Source: Arthrobotrys musiformis (Eukaryota; Ascomycota; Orbiliomycetes; Orbiliales; Orbiliaceae). From it: DNA of 64,000 nt. The notes beneath the pieces are model-generated. The model was not told the DNA's origin. It saw nothing but the letters and a program-made list of their open reading frames with translations, and did not search any database. Made by a program: the position numbers and the translations under genes. The DNA is taken from assembly GCA_036971715.1 (NCBI GenBank), contig JAVHJL010000013.1:1240001-1304000 (forward strand), given 5' to 3'. Of the stretch, positions 48,468 to 60,836 are shown one piece after another. Position 1 is the stretch's first letter. The number at the start of each line of letters is the position of its first letter.

Positions 48468-49218
48468 CGGGATGTCAAGTTGCTGTCGAATCGGCAGGAT
48501 GCCAAAGAGCATAGCACGGTTATCCTCGAATCCGGAAAGTCCATGCTGAATATGAGAGAAGCTGCAATGCAATCCGTATTAAACGTTGAATCGAATCTAA
48601 TCGAATCTGCGAAGATGATGCTGGTTCAAAGGTTTTCTGCCGTCAACGCACCTCAGTTCGAAGTCGCACTTTGAAGCGCAAGGATTTCGGCACTAGCGGA
48701 ATCGTCGGGCCTACACTCCCTGCTTCTTAGAACCTCACTCCTGAGGTGTCACCACAAACAACCACTACCTCGGGTCCAACAGCAGATAGTCCAGTTAGGT
48801 ATCGATCATCTGATGGGGAAGAGAACTCCTCAGGTCACTAACTAATCCTGCCCCAGACCCCAATCATTTTGATGCTATTTCTTTTTCCTTGTGAAAGCGT
48901 CCTGTAGGCGCAGATTTGGGCGTGAGCCGTGTCCGAGAAGATACACTAACCTATTTCGCCATCGAATTCATGGATGAAGGTTTTTCCGGAGCCAGGATCC
49001 CGCAGATCGTAACCGCTCAGCTGCTATCCGCGGGCGAAATCTTGCTTGGAGGTCTTGGTATCCCGAGGTGACGAAAATTGGCCCAGGTTCCCTCCCGAGC
49101 CGAGTTTTTGCAACCCGAGGAAGTCGGCCAGAAAATCATGTCGACGATATTGAAGAACACAAGGCTCCAGGAATTCCTCAAACATCGATGCGTTTACTCA
49201 TACAAGGTGGTATGAAAT
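48468..49218 (+). pseudogene. Probable decayed coding region, unknown product
   Basis: Three neighbouring plus-strand stretches of protein-like sequence are broken by stops and frame changes. First, an open frame at 48468-48674 (ESGKSMLNMREAAMQSV ... MMLVQRFSAVNAPQFEVAL). Then a +1-shifted frame from about 48662 to 48841 (LKRKDFGTSGIVGPTLPAS, stop, then a Thr/Ser/Pro-rich part). Then 48895-49218 with one internal TGA at 49069, reading YFAIEFMDEGFSGARIPQIV ... AGEILLGGLGIPR, stop, RKLAQVPSRAEFLQPEEVGQ. The 49069 stop lies where an Arg (CGA) would become TGA by one C-to-T change. I do not recognise the family. It could instead be exons of an unknown gene with a missed intron, since the 48841-48910 gap has intron-like sequence, but the in-frame stop argues for decay. 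Confidence 0.35.
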
Positions 49219-52200
49219 AGAGACACCAAGTGTTTCTAGAAGCTGTGGGCCCCTCGTCAAAGCGCAAACTCTCCTTAGTGCAATTCGATTCTCAAGTCTC
49301 CAACTGCCCAGGCTTCAGGTCCACTTTGTGGATACTAGCCCTGGAGAGCCTCTGGAACCGTGGAGTTCGGATGGCTGTTTCGGGCGACGCTTGATCGCGC
49401 CTTCTATTATATTACAAAATAAGTTAAGTTATTATCACGCATGCAGATGGTCCGTGCATCACACTCTCCGCCAAAGTCTGCCAGCTTCTGCTTGCGATAT
49501 CGCTTCGGCTTTGGTCAGAGAGGGTCTTCCGAGAATAAGAGTCCAATCAAAATGGTCTACCAAACATTTTCTATCTGCAGGTCTCATTCAGAAGTACAGT
49601 GTATACCGGATCAATAATCAATTATTTCCGGACACAACAACTCTTAGTGTTGCATTCTGACGCAGGACGTCGACAAATTGATACCTTCGACAGCTCCATC
49701 TTTGGACATTTCGACATCAGTGTCTGCAGCTAGTCTCAGAAGGCACATTAGACCCTACCGTATAGTTAGACATGCATCTCTGCACAAGTTCTCGTTAGTT
49801 TATGGCCGATTTGGTTAGAATCACGTTGTTTCCCATGGATCAAGCTGGCAGTGAGCTCTAAGCTCGAGCTGGAAATTAACATCTACACTATTATTATAAT
49901 AACGGTCGCTTTGTGCATGCTCGGGTTCTGAAACGAGACTTTTGCGTGGTCGAATGCAGGTACAATACACTGACGCTAAACCCTCGTTTTCGAGTTCAGG
50001 TCATGATACAGACTATACCCTAACTGCACTGTGATTTAAATACGATTTAAGAAGGTGTAAGCGCTGAAGTCCTGGTCCGGAAAGAGGCCGGTATTTTGGA
50101 TATTTTGTGATGCAAAATTGCGCCTAAATTGTGCACTTGAGCAAACTATCGTGGGATTCTGATGATGTGGTGTCGTGTATACCGAAGCACGTATCTACAA
50201 AACTGTTGAGGTGTCTGCAGTAGCTTTGCCTTAGCTGCATTTTCATGCACTTCAACTTTATCACCCTGCCCGTTTGGTTGGCTCGTTTATCCATACCGAC
50301 CAATCAGCCACAATTTGATTGCATTGGATTTTGCGGAGCGAGTAGTCGAGTATGTATATTTCTACACTTATAGCTTATGCAAAACCCAAGGGCCGACTTC
50401 GCTTGGACGCAATTGAAAATCTACAACCTATAGACAATGAGATATTTCATTTCCTGAGTGCAATGCCCAAATCAGCCCAACTGACACTTCAACCAACATG
50501 AACACCCCGGCCTGAGTCGAATTTACGCTTCGCTCGTCAGTTCGACGCCATGAGACCAGGTGAAACGCATTGCCCTATCAAATGTCTCCACAATGACATA
50601 TGCATAGCACATTGATAGCACATATGGAACTTGTCTTTGAAATGTACCCATTCAGGTACCGAAACGCCAGCCACTTCCACAAAAATCTGTATTTTCCTAT
50701 TTATCCGGTGTGTTGCATATTGTTTTGAGATCTCGCTGCAATTTAGGTTTCCAACGGTATCAACCAAGATTTCGAACACTGATAGAAACGATCCAGAAAT
50801 GGCTAGGTCCTGTCATATGGCGGCGGACTGTGGCTTCTTGGGCACGCTATACTCATTCTAAAATCTCGACGCAGGGGGAAAGGAGGGTTGGTAACATTGT
50901 TCAAAACTTTTGCGGTAGTGAAGTATTTTTCTTATGATATACTGCATTTTCCTCCTAAGATTTCACACCACGTCGAAATCCCTCAGATTGATACTTTGGG
51001 GGTAGGTGAGTGTTTACGTTTGCATTATATAAGCTGTTTTATTTGAGTAGGGGTCGATATATATTATGACATTTTCTATATGGGTGGGTAGATTTCTGAC
51101 AAATTGCAGAATTAAGACTGCCACGGAGAACATCCGAGCGGTTCTTTCTAAAAAAAATGGCTGACAATAGCTGTGATAAAGATATTAAAAGATGCAATTA
51201 AGTACAAGATTCTTGGTGTTCGTTTGGCGGAGGGACATGGATTCAGAATCTCACCACAAGGGTAATATCTCGCACTTGTCGACATGCACACAACCTTAAG
51301 ATGCTTCCTCTCATTTCTTATTTTATTAATGGCGTGACGATATTGCATTTCATCGATGTCTATGCATCAGTTGCTTTTTCTTAATGGTATCGACTCGGCA
51401 GCAAAATGGATGTTCATAATGGGACTGGGTCGTTTAACCTCTTGGTTGCTCTTCCATGGCTCTTCCAAGGAATACACCCACATTGAACCTACACACACAC
51501 AACCGTTTCATATCCAGTTGCATCCTTGGTAACTTGCAGTGCGATGTCGTTATAATTATCGACATTGAGGAGTGGTTGGTTCCTCAATGCAGTGCCAATG
51601 AACCAAAACTGACAACCCTGTCGTTCGATGGAGGACTGCCTTGCTCAGTAGCTATGTTCGATCCTGCAAGCCAGGCCTCCATCTTGATTTGGCATAATAT
51701 CCCACTGTCAGGCAATTCTCGGGTCGTATTGAGTCAGCTCTAATAAGCAAGAGTTCCCTGTACCCAGCAACCCAGCATCTGATCCAAATCAAGATCAACA
51801 TGCTGGTAGTTCATTTGCCTTGGAAAATCTAGACAACTGACACGCGGCAACTGTCAGCTGTCTGTAACTTTACGCTAATACATTCTCAAGTTGCCACTCG
51901 AACCCTTATCCCTCGCCTTCGTCTTGGTGTCTCTCAAATTCCAACCATAACTGCACGGAGTCCCATGACCGGTCCCTATCAAGAAGAGCATTGGGGTTTA
52001 GAATGGCGCCTTGGCCTGCATGATCGGTCTGGATCTTCCTTTATCCGTTCCGGGGTCCGCCCCACCTCTCTTGACGCTGTCTCCAGTCCGTTCATTGGTT
52101 TTTGAGGTCCGTGTTTTTCGCAGGGGGCCCTGTATGGTGGAAACCGCCGAAGTGCCTTTGCAAAACAAGACAAGAAAATTTTTACCTCACTTGCTCAATG

Positions 52201-53871
52201 TTTGCGTCTTAATATGTATAAACGTATAGACGATATGCATATAGACACGGCAGGAGCAGGTGACCCCAATAAACTTGTACGTACGAACCGGTCCCAGATA
52301 AGAAATGCGGAGAACCCGGCTTTTGGATCGGCTCTCTCCAGGTGAGTGTTTTAGCATTATGTTTTCTTTCCCATGAGGATGAGCTGTCTGTGGCGCCGTT
52401 TGCTTTTCTTTCATTAATGTATTCTCGATCCATGTTTCCCTTGGCTTTGGAGTTAGATGAGGAGCTGAGGTGGTCTCGCCCATCGACACACTCGATTTAT
52501 GCAGTTTCATGCGGGCGAGGGCGGATGCAAATGCAGAGAATGTCTGACCCACCGGTGGCAAGTGACATGGTCATGTTGTTTTATCGTGATCGATATCGAG
52601 ACAGTCTTCCCGTCAAGTGATACGTAAAATTCTTACACTTCTTGATTTTGGATATAGTTTTATAGATAGGCAGGGGTTGTGGCCCTCCTTACAAAGGTAG
52701 CAGTCGATGCGAGCCAGGTACATGTACCTACAGGACGGATTTTTTGGGCTCGCTAAAAAAAAAAGGTGTCAAATGTCGGGGCTAGGTTAGCCGATGCTAT
52801 CAATGCTTGTTGATATGCAGGTTGGGTCGTTTTTGTGATATCTTGTACTGATGGCTGGTCCTGGTTTCTGCTGGCGCCATTGAAAAAATTAGTAGGCAAT
52901 CTCCCTGACCGTTGTGCCGCTGTCGTTCTCCCCGCAAATTTACGGTGGCAAAATCTCTTAGCTGGGGAAAATTGAGGGGTTCATTTGCAATAATTGATCC
53001 TTCAGGGAGGAAGTCTGAACTCTGTGATTTCGCTCGCCTCAGCTTGACAGAGCGCTGGCAAACTGATGCAAAGCATCATCCGATGTCCCCACAAAGACAT
53101 CGATATGCCCTGTCACTATATACAATTTTCATTTATGATATTGATCATGGGGCGGCAGGGTGGAATGCGGTCTGCTGGTTGAGCTCATCTAATCGATATT
53201 AGGATCAAGTCTGAATTAATTTCATGAATTCGAACCTCAATCCGGATCAAAGGTTTTGTTGCATATTTTGCGTTGTGTTTCTCCGAGACCAGCCCCCAAA
53301 ATCTGCAAACTAACCACTCTTCACGACCACTTGAAATATATTTTTCTTCTGAAAAATATATATGTGTATATTTAATAGAGATACTCAAAAATATTAAAAT
53401 AGTTATCTTCGTGATCCGATAAGACAAATGTATTCCATTCCCGAGAACGTACATACCAAGCTTCCCTTCGGAACGGCATCGGTGCAACTCGGAGGGTCTC
53501 ATGCTACCGATCCCTGAAATATTCCATTTTAAGATAAGTTTCGAGGCTAGGGGGGAAATTTTGGCTCGATTTGGCAAGCTGTAATTACCAAACGGTTGCC
53601 AAATGTGGTATCTCGACGTCGTGATGATTGTGGCCTGGGCTGAAGTTGAAGATGTTTTTTTCGCTGGATATAAAAATGAGAGAGAGGGGGGTATTCGGGC
53701 GTAGATTAAACCCAATCCATAGTCTAAATTATAATATCTTGGGAAGTTCCTCTTTCGCGATATTGATATCGTATCAAATTCTTTTCTTGTGTCCGATCCA
53801 ATTGGACTTCTATAAACCGGCCAATACTCGAAGCCTGGTTAAGACCCAAGTATATACGTATAATCGAAGAT

Positions 53872-55180
53872 ATGCAATCCTTCAAACGACTGCCCCCAAA
53901 ACTAGGATCCCAAGTCCGCACCTTTGCGACAGAGCGGCCAATTGCACCTCTTATTGATAGGAAATGGAAACTGGAATGGTCCCCCAGAACCACACCTGCA
54001 CCTAAACCGCCAACCGGGTTCGCGAGGGACTACATCGAAACCCCAGATGGAGGACTCGAACTCCTGAAAACCACATCAAAAGCATCCACTGACACCGAAA
54101 AACCACCTCTCTTCTTCCAACACGGCGGATTTGGGTCCGCAGATGTGTATATTCCCTGGATGGAGTATTTTTCAAAACGAGGTTACCCTTGCTATGCGCT
54201 ATCCATTCGAGGTCACGGATATAGCTGGGGTCCCTCGTATTTTAAAATGGTGTTTGGAACTACAGCGACTATTCTTGCTAAGGATGTGGCCGCTGGAGTA
54301 CGACATGTTACGGAGTTCCATAAGAAAGATTCGGTCAAGAGACGGGGCGGTGGGCTACCCGTTTTGTTAGGGCATAGTAATGGAGGTGGACTTAGTCAGA
54401 TGTTACTCGACCGTGGATATGCAAAGGCTTCGGCTTTGGTGATTCTTGCTGGAACGCCAAATTTTGGAGGGTAGGATCCCATGTTATATTGCTGGGTTCT
54501 TGGGTCAAGCTAATATTTATATGTGCACATAGATGGGGGGTTTACAAGAACTGGGGCACTTTCGATCCGTGGTTCCTCCCTAGAATGTATTTCCGAGACT
54601 TTTTTCACCCTCGGTCACCTTTATCGAAAACTAGCCTTGTCCATAGGGCGTTTTTCTGCGACGAGTTTCCAAGAGAGGAGGTAGCGGAGTTCGAGAAGAC
54701 CATGTCGCCATATTTAAGTTACTGGTGGCCGATTCAGATCATGGGACGGTTTGTCAAAACAGAGAATGTTCTTTCTAATCTTACGGGTTGGGGCGGTGGA
54801 AGGGTATTCGTCCTTGCGGCAGAGCGTGATAGACTCATGAGTTTGAAATTAATGGGACGAGTGGCGGATGAATATCGGCAGAAAAGAGAAGCTATGGTCC
54901 GCTCTGGATTATTTGCAAAAGATGACAAGAATATCGACCAAAGTTGGACTCCTGGTGAAGCCGGTAGATCCAGCTTTGGTGGATTAGAAGGGATACAAGA
55001 CGGCGTCGGGTACAGAGTGGTAGAAGGAGCAGGACATCATCGTAAGTTCGCCATGTAGTGTGTATATGTACAAAGATGAAAACAAAGGCTAATATGCGAT
55101 AAAAAGTTCAAAACGACTTGCAGAGAAACACTGGCGCAAAATATCTTGAGCAGTGGCTAGAGATCCTGAATAAAGCGTAA
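53872..55180 (+). CDS. Alpha/beta hydrolase, possible mitochondrial targeting
   Basis: Three exons: 53872-54470, 54533-55041, 55107-55180; 393 residues. It is a serine hydrolase of the alpha/beta fold. The nucleophile elbow is GHSNG with Ser169. The strand-2 loop reads FFQHGGFGSADVYIPWMEYF (oxyanion region), then LSIRGHGYS. The acid is probably Asp299 (LAAERDR) and the base His368 or His369 (EGAGHH), followed across intron 2 by LQNDLQ, as in lysophospholipase-like hydrolases. The N-terminal 22 residues (MQSFKRLPPKLGSQVRTFATER) are basic and lack acidic residues until the end, like a mitochondrial presequence; this is prediction only. The third exon was chosen because only the AAAAG acceptor at 55106 keeps the frame and gives a short C-terminal helix (YLEQWLEILNKA). 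The substrate is unknown. Convergent with the kinase gene, 179 bp away. Confidence 0.85.
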
Positions 55181-55359
55181 GGGCCGATGGAATCGATAAA
55201 AGTTGAAAGGCTCGAGTGCGTGAAATAGATGTGCGCGGCGTAGGACACGCTACGGTGCCGATTAGTTTGAACAATGGCGAAGTGCGTGGAAACTCAGCCG
55301 CGTGGTCGAATTCACTGGATAGAAATATGTTGGTAGGAGTATCAATGTAGGTAGAATTA

Positions 55360-57520
55360 TTAAAGGAGAGGAACCAGCTTCTCAAGCTCCCCTTTGAGCT
55401 CAGACATGCACAATCTTTTGTGCTTCGCGCAAGTAAGACGAATAATTATCGACTTGATTTGTTCAATGAGATTTTCGCCTAGAAGTGGGAGATGGGGTTT
55501 GCAAAAATCCTTCGGGAATGGGTCGTCTGATCTGTTGGCCTCTCGGAGTTTCTGGATCAGAATATTTCGTTCCGTCGCTGTACCAAAGCCGTATAGCAAT
55601 TCGAAGAGCATGATTCCAAGGGCATATGAGTCCCCGAGGTGGAGGTCCCTACGGCCTTTGGGAACACGCTCCACATCGCCGCATGGTTCTTCGGCCCATA
55701 CCGGCGGCATATAAAGGGCCGTGCCAGCTCCAGCTGGTCCTTTGGAGGCAGGCTTTTCATCGCCTCCGAAGGCACGTTTGATGTCAGCCGTGAGACCGAA
55801 GTCTCCAATCTTTGGCGTTACCCAGCAGAGACCCCCTGGAAGACAATCACCCCCCTCCGGGCAAGCGTGTCCGCGGTGGCTACATTTACAGCCAGCAACG
55901 CGGATACTACCGTTAATTTCTCCAATCGGTCCTTTCTCAACCTTCAGGAAAATGTTGGCTGGCTTGAGATCGCGATGCACAAGGTTATGGTGGTGCATAT
56001 ATTCGACGGCGTCGACAATCCTCAGCATAAGTTCAAGAGCGGTTTTTGGGTGGAACTTGTACTCGAAGTCGAATGCTTTAGGAAGGGTATTGTTGTCTCG
56101 AGGAGTATTGATGAGGTCGTCGAGAGAAAGAGAGTACTGGGCCATTTGGATACTGAGAATATGCACATTGGGGCTCGGCTGAACTGGCATCAACATCAAT
56201 GGCCCACTTTCTCGTTGAACAAGTTGGCTTTCGGCATCCCGACTACCATCACTTGCCAGGGACTGCTGAGATGTGTCTTCGAATATAAAATTCGATGGAG
56301 CTTCGTCAGACTCGTCCTCGTCAGAACCTTCAAGTTGAGAGTTCTCTTGCCCTTCATCCTCTCCATCTGAATCATCATCTTCGGTCTCCTGATCTTCACT
56401 ATCTCCATCGGAATCATCATCTTCGCTCTCATCATCCGATTCTTCTTGCTCGGAATCATCACTTCCAAAAACTTGGCCAGAAATACTCGAGTCCCAAGTA
56501 CGGTCTTCGGTATAATCTTCAAGGTCACCAGCATCTGGACAAAGTTTGGCCTTGACCCTCTCAAACTGATCTCGGCTCATCCTCTCCATCCATGAGCCGT
56601 AATAGCGGACAATGTTAGGGTGGTCTAACTTTGCAAGAACTTTCACTTCGTGATGTAGTTCTGCGAACGCCCTTTCTCGAGCCTTTTCGTCAACGATACG
56701 AGCAGCACGGAGGAATGGCTCCGTGATGATGATCTTTTTAATTGCGTACAATTCGCCGTCAAGAAGGTTCTTGCAAGACCAGACGCTACCGAACCCTCCT
56801 TTACCCAAACATTCAACATCTTCCCATCGAGGGCCAAAGATGGCAGAACACTCGTCGTCTTGGCTTCTTGGTGCTTCCAAACCCGGCCTAGGGGTTTGAA
56901 CCTGAAAGCTAGCCGGTGGTTCCAGACCGGAGCGTTGCAGTGCTTCACAAGAAGTTAACGGTTAGCACATCGACCTTATTCCAACTTATACAGATGCAGG
57001 ATAGTTGATGGATCGTCTACATACCCTGTTCGAGGACTTTAGCCTCAGCAGAGCCTCCTGATATCGCCCCGACGAGTGACCCTAGGTATGCCGATACCGC
57101 ATTTCGATGACCTTCAAACCCTCTCCCACCGAAGTTCAAGATTCGAGGGTCGACAACGCCAAGACTAACCATCTTTTTGAGAGACTCATCGATTATTCTC
57201 TGCTTTTCTTCCGCCGAAGTATACTTGTACTCCGGCTTAGCGAGAATATTACGAAGGTGATGCTCAGTCGAGGTTGCCTGGAGGAGCATTTGAAGGTGTT
57301 CCCGATTGGTGGAGTCAAACGGATTCTGATCCCGAGGGACCGAGCTGACGTTTGATTCTTTGGGAGCATTCTTTGGGTTTTCTGAGACTTCGCCGTTTCC
57401 TTTTGCCTTCGCTGGTGGGCCAGAGGAGCCGTTGGGACTTGATATCTGGAGATATTGTCTGAAGCCGACGCCAAGTTGCTCTGACGTGCTCGACTCGTTT
57501 GCTTCTGGGTCGGGATTCAT
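55360..57520 (-). CDS. eIF2-alpha kinase-like protein kinase (HRI/IFK type)
   Basis: Two exons, 57520-57025 and 56942-55360 (GTATGT donor, TGTGAAG acceptor), giving 692 residues. It is a Ser/Thr kinase with a split catalytic domain, typical of kinases that phosphorylate eIF2-alpha and reduce translation under stress. The Gly loop GKGGFGSV is at 212-219 and the ATP Lys at 234 (YAIKK). The N-lobe HHEVKVLAKLDHPNIVRYYGSW matches HRI/PEK/GCN2 kinases. An acidic Asp/Glu/Ser insert occupies about 326-379. The catalytic loop HRDLKPANIFL has Asp490, DFG is at 546, and the activation segment has GTALYMPP. Between HRD and DFG lies an unusual Cys-rich insert (517-538). The N-terminal 165 residues include a helical segment (HLQMLLQATSTEHHLRNIL). 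No histidyl-tRNA-synthetase or luminal domain is seen, so HRI-like is the best fit. The substrate is inferred. Confidence 0.82.
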
Positions 57521-58716
57521 GATGACTTAGATGGGATGGATTTTGGATGGATTTCGGATGGAATGAAGAGATATCGTGGGGGATAAAGGGGGCTCGAGGT
57601 GCCCAACTCTGCTGCATGCACTTAGGTCAAAGCACAGAGAATTTCCGCGTCTCGAAGCCTTCCGGATTTGCGTTGATTCTGAAAATGCAACAGAGAATCC
57701 AGAAAGGACAGGCTGAAGGATTGGGTGAGGTAGGTGCAATGAGGTGGATGAGGTGGATGGAAATACAAGAAGAGCTTGTTTACAAGAGGTGATGTAAGGT
57801 AATTTCATCAAGCACCTGGAGCTCTTTTCAGCGCTTGATCATGGGGATTGCGCTACCGATGCCTGACAGTCGCGCTGTCTTGCATGCGTGTCTATATCGG
57901 CTTGAGGACTCAGAACAACCCGGGAACGAGATATATATTTTGATCTATGCTAGGTGACGAAAAAATTATTAATATGGGGGAACTGAGTCCATTGGGCCGG
58001 CCAAAATATAAAGCGGTTGTTTTGGTGGTCAAAGATGCTGTCGATAAATTTTGAAGCTACGGATTTGGGATGGAGCAACCGTTTGATCGCCCGTACTACA
58101 AATTAACGGGGCCATTTCAGCGACCCGTCGGGTGGGCGAACTATCCAGTTTATATTCGATTGAGGATACCAATTTGGTTAATATCGAAATATGGGAATGT
58201 CGCGGCTCACTTCCCCGCAAACTTAGTAAGGGGAAGGTAGCCGCGTAGTGGCTACTGTGTACTCATTTACGTGCGAAGAGGCCACCAGCGGTGAAGGATC
58301 TAACGTGTAACTTTGTTCCTCGCTTGTTTCGAACCGAGTAGAACGGGGTCGAAGATTTTGACAAAACTGCAGGGTCCAGTGAGGGGGTTTCTTTTCGAAA
58401 TTGTATCCCCCGACCGAGGAAAGTGATGAATATGACACTAACTTATCCTTCTTGAAATGTGTATATCCTGCCTGTTATGTGGTTTCTGTTCGATTTTAGG
58501 TATTTCGTAACTCTTTTTTTTCTTTTTCCTTCTGGTATTAGAAGGATGTCGACATGTCTATCAATTTAACAGGACCTGAAAACCAAACCAAAAAAAAAAA
58601 ACCCAAAATACATTCGCTCCCATTTATACGCATACGATATAGACCGCTAACATGAAAAACCACCCTTATATATAGACCTGGGTATAACCCACAAAATGAA
58701 GCATACGGAAACCGCA
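57521..58716. other. Intergenic, no gene seen
   Basis: About 1.2 kb, including the kinase promoter/leader (57521-57800) and the methyltransferase 3' region. No coding signal beyond short frames; a poly-A run lies at about 58590-58601. Confidence 0.5.
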
Positions 58717-60836
58717 CTAGAGGGTTTCTGTGGTTGAACCCAATGTACTGGTGGATGACCTGAAATCGTCCGAGCTGTGAGAGGCGGATTGGTAAGACGA
58801 GCTGCTCCCAATCACATCCGGCTTTCGACCTCGGACGAAGTAGCTAATTGTGAGTTAGACTAGTTAGTACCCAGATATGCAGCTTAGGGGCGGGTACTGG
58901 AAAGTTCTGACTTACAACTTGAAGTACCCGTGGAAGGATTTGTTGTTGAGATCATTGCGGCATAAGGCTATGAAGGCTTCAACCTCATCAGGCTGGATTC
59001 TGTTAGTTGGACAATGCGACTGCAATCGAGTAATTCCGCCCCTCAGAGAAATTAGGAGCCCAATGTTAGGAATTGGGTATGTGTAGCTTACCTTCCATCC
59101 GAGAACTCGTGTGAATATTGCGAGCGACAGAGCCTGCAGACCGTCTGACAAAGCAGCCTTGAGGAACCGTCCATTTTCCTTCTGGCCTCGATTGATAGGC
59201 CAATTCCCGAGCGGGCATTTAACAACTTCCTCTTCAACGTCAACAAATCCGGCTTCCTCAAACCATCCCTTTAAACTTGTAGCGATGTCTATGGGTCTGC
59301 CACACTGTTTTGCAGCATCCACGTAAAGTTTTTCCCATTTCTTCCAGTTACAGTCCTCTGGAATCGATCCATCATCGCAGAAGGCGTGCGTTAGGACTTC
59401 CTGGGATTCGAGCCAGCCACCAGGTGTAAGATTGCTAATGGTACATTGTGAGAATCCGAATCTTGATATGATGGTTAAAGCGAGGGTAGAGTTTATGCTT
59501 ACTCGTAGGACTGTTTTATTAGGCGCGGCCAATCCTGTATTTCATCCGGTTAGTAATGTGAAGTTGCCATGTAGAAACTCCTCGGACGCATCTTACGCTT
59601 ATGCTACCTAGCATCATACGCATGTGTATGTAGTCAAATGGTGATGTAAAGTTCCATGTTTGTTCTCCTTTGGGTTAGATTATGAGCAAAAGAAACAAGT
59701 CGGATTGGATTCTTACCGAGATCGTCAATCTCAAAAATGACATTCTCAGGGACCCATTCGGGTTGGATTGGACTTAAATCGATTCCTCGAATCTGTACAG
59801 TTGGTATTAGAACTCGTTGAACACCCCACTCGCGACCGTCATCTTCGCATACCTTAACATTGGGATATTCGTCTGCTAGATCAATTGCCCATATACCTGC
59901 GTGGATTGAAATGATACAATTGGTTAACTCCACTATACCTTTATATTACAAGGAGATTTTGAAATAAATATTGCAAGTACCTGTCCCCGTTCCGACATCT
60001 AAGACTTTCCGAAATTTTGGATTCGGGATGGTGTGTAAATCGCCACCTTTCATTAAGCGGAATAAATGATGCTGAAGATCGAGGCGTTCGCTTTCCTTGT
60101 CGTCATTTGGGTACATGTAAGAATCAGTGGTTCCGAAGCTGTGGGTAGGTATGTTAGAATCATTCCGGCCGTGAAGATCATACCGCATGGATCGTTCGGA
60201 AAACTGACCCAGGGTAACGCCTTCCGTTTTCGTATGTATAATCAGTGACGGATGAAGTTAGACTCCAACCGGCAAAACTATTATTTCGATATGTTGTTAG
60301 TGCTCTTAGCTTTTGAAGAGGAAACCCGAGTCCTGGTAGCCGGGTTTCCTGACTATCCGCATTCTCAACAGTTTCGTGTTGCCATGTTGGATATCGAAGG
60401 CCTTTAGAAAATATACCCTAATTTGGCAGGGGCTGTACGACGGCAAACATCCCGACAGGACTTCCCAAAAAATGGCAACACACAAAGCAGAGAATCGACA
60501 GGAACAAATAATGAAACTGGCTTACCTCGCAGAATCTTCATCTGAAGAAGTTGGGGCCGGCTGGATAAAAAAGTGACATCGAAATTAGTCAACAGAAATG
60601 TCAAATGCGATGGCGGTGCGGTGGTGACAGTTCCTAGCGACCTCCTTTCGCCGTACGTGTACTGCGAAAAAGTACTGAGCAATTGAGGGGACGCTCCGTA
60701 CTAGCGGTCTTTGGTGGTCTGAGATGAGGAGGAAACCCCACCGCGCGTTATTCCGCAGATAGGGAAAGTGTTAGCAAATGAATTGGAAACTTACATCGGC
60801 TTCAATAAGATCGGATATTTTGAGTCCTCTGCTCAT
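58717..60836 (-). CDS. LaeA-like SAM-dependent methyltransferase, 11 exons
   Basis: Exons on the minus strand: 60836-60795, 60560-60526, 60277-60209, 60138-59981, 59896-59853, 59792-59717, 59667-59597, 59534-59503, 59434-59092, 58992-58916, 58843-58717. They join in phase to 357 residues. This is the large fungal family of class I methyltransferases related to LaeA. The N-terminal YTYENGRRYPG and YPNDDKESERLDLQHHLFRLM precede motif I, VLDVGTGTGIWAIDLADEYP (94-113). Then come GIDLSPIQPEWVPENVIFEIDD, FDYIHMRMMLGSI, DWPRLIKQSYDNLTPGGWLE and the C-terminal LSLAIFTRVLGWK-PDEVEAF and YFKFYFVRGRKP. The Ser-rich tail ends in GSTTETL. Introns 2 and 3 (248 bp; GTCAGT donor) are the least certain. The 60-bp intron 59852-59793 keeps the reading frame if retained. 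The substrate is unknown, and no metabolite cluster accompanies it. Confidence 0.85.

Larger units (their letters stand above)
41874..53871. other. Long gene-poor region
   Basis: About 12 kb, the largest empty stretch in the window. Near 41.9-43.5 kb it carries the xlnR promoter. From there to 53.8 kb there are only short frames on both strands. I recognised no transposase, reverse transcriptase or terminal repeats by eye. A probable decayed coding region lies at 48468-49218. On the minus strand at 52000-52560 there are short frames of protein-like composition that could be relics, but they have no family match. Confidence 0.5.

Noticed and set aside
52187..52561. Minus-strand frame of 124 codons as a gene
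   Set aside because: Two overlapping frames are equally plausible, no motif or start context; at most a relic.
58717..60836. Secondary-metabolite cluster around the LaeA-like methyltransferase
   Set aside because: No polyketide synthase, peptide synthetase, terpene cyclase or transporter lies within the window on either side.
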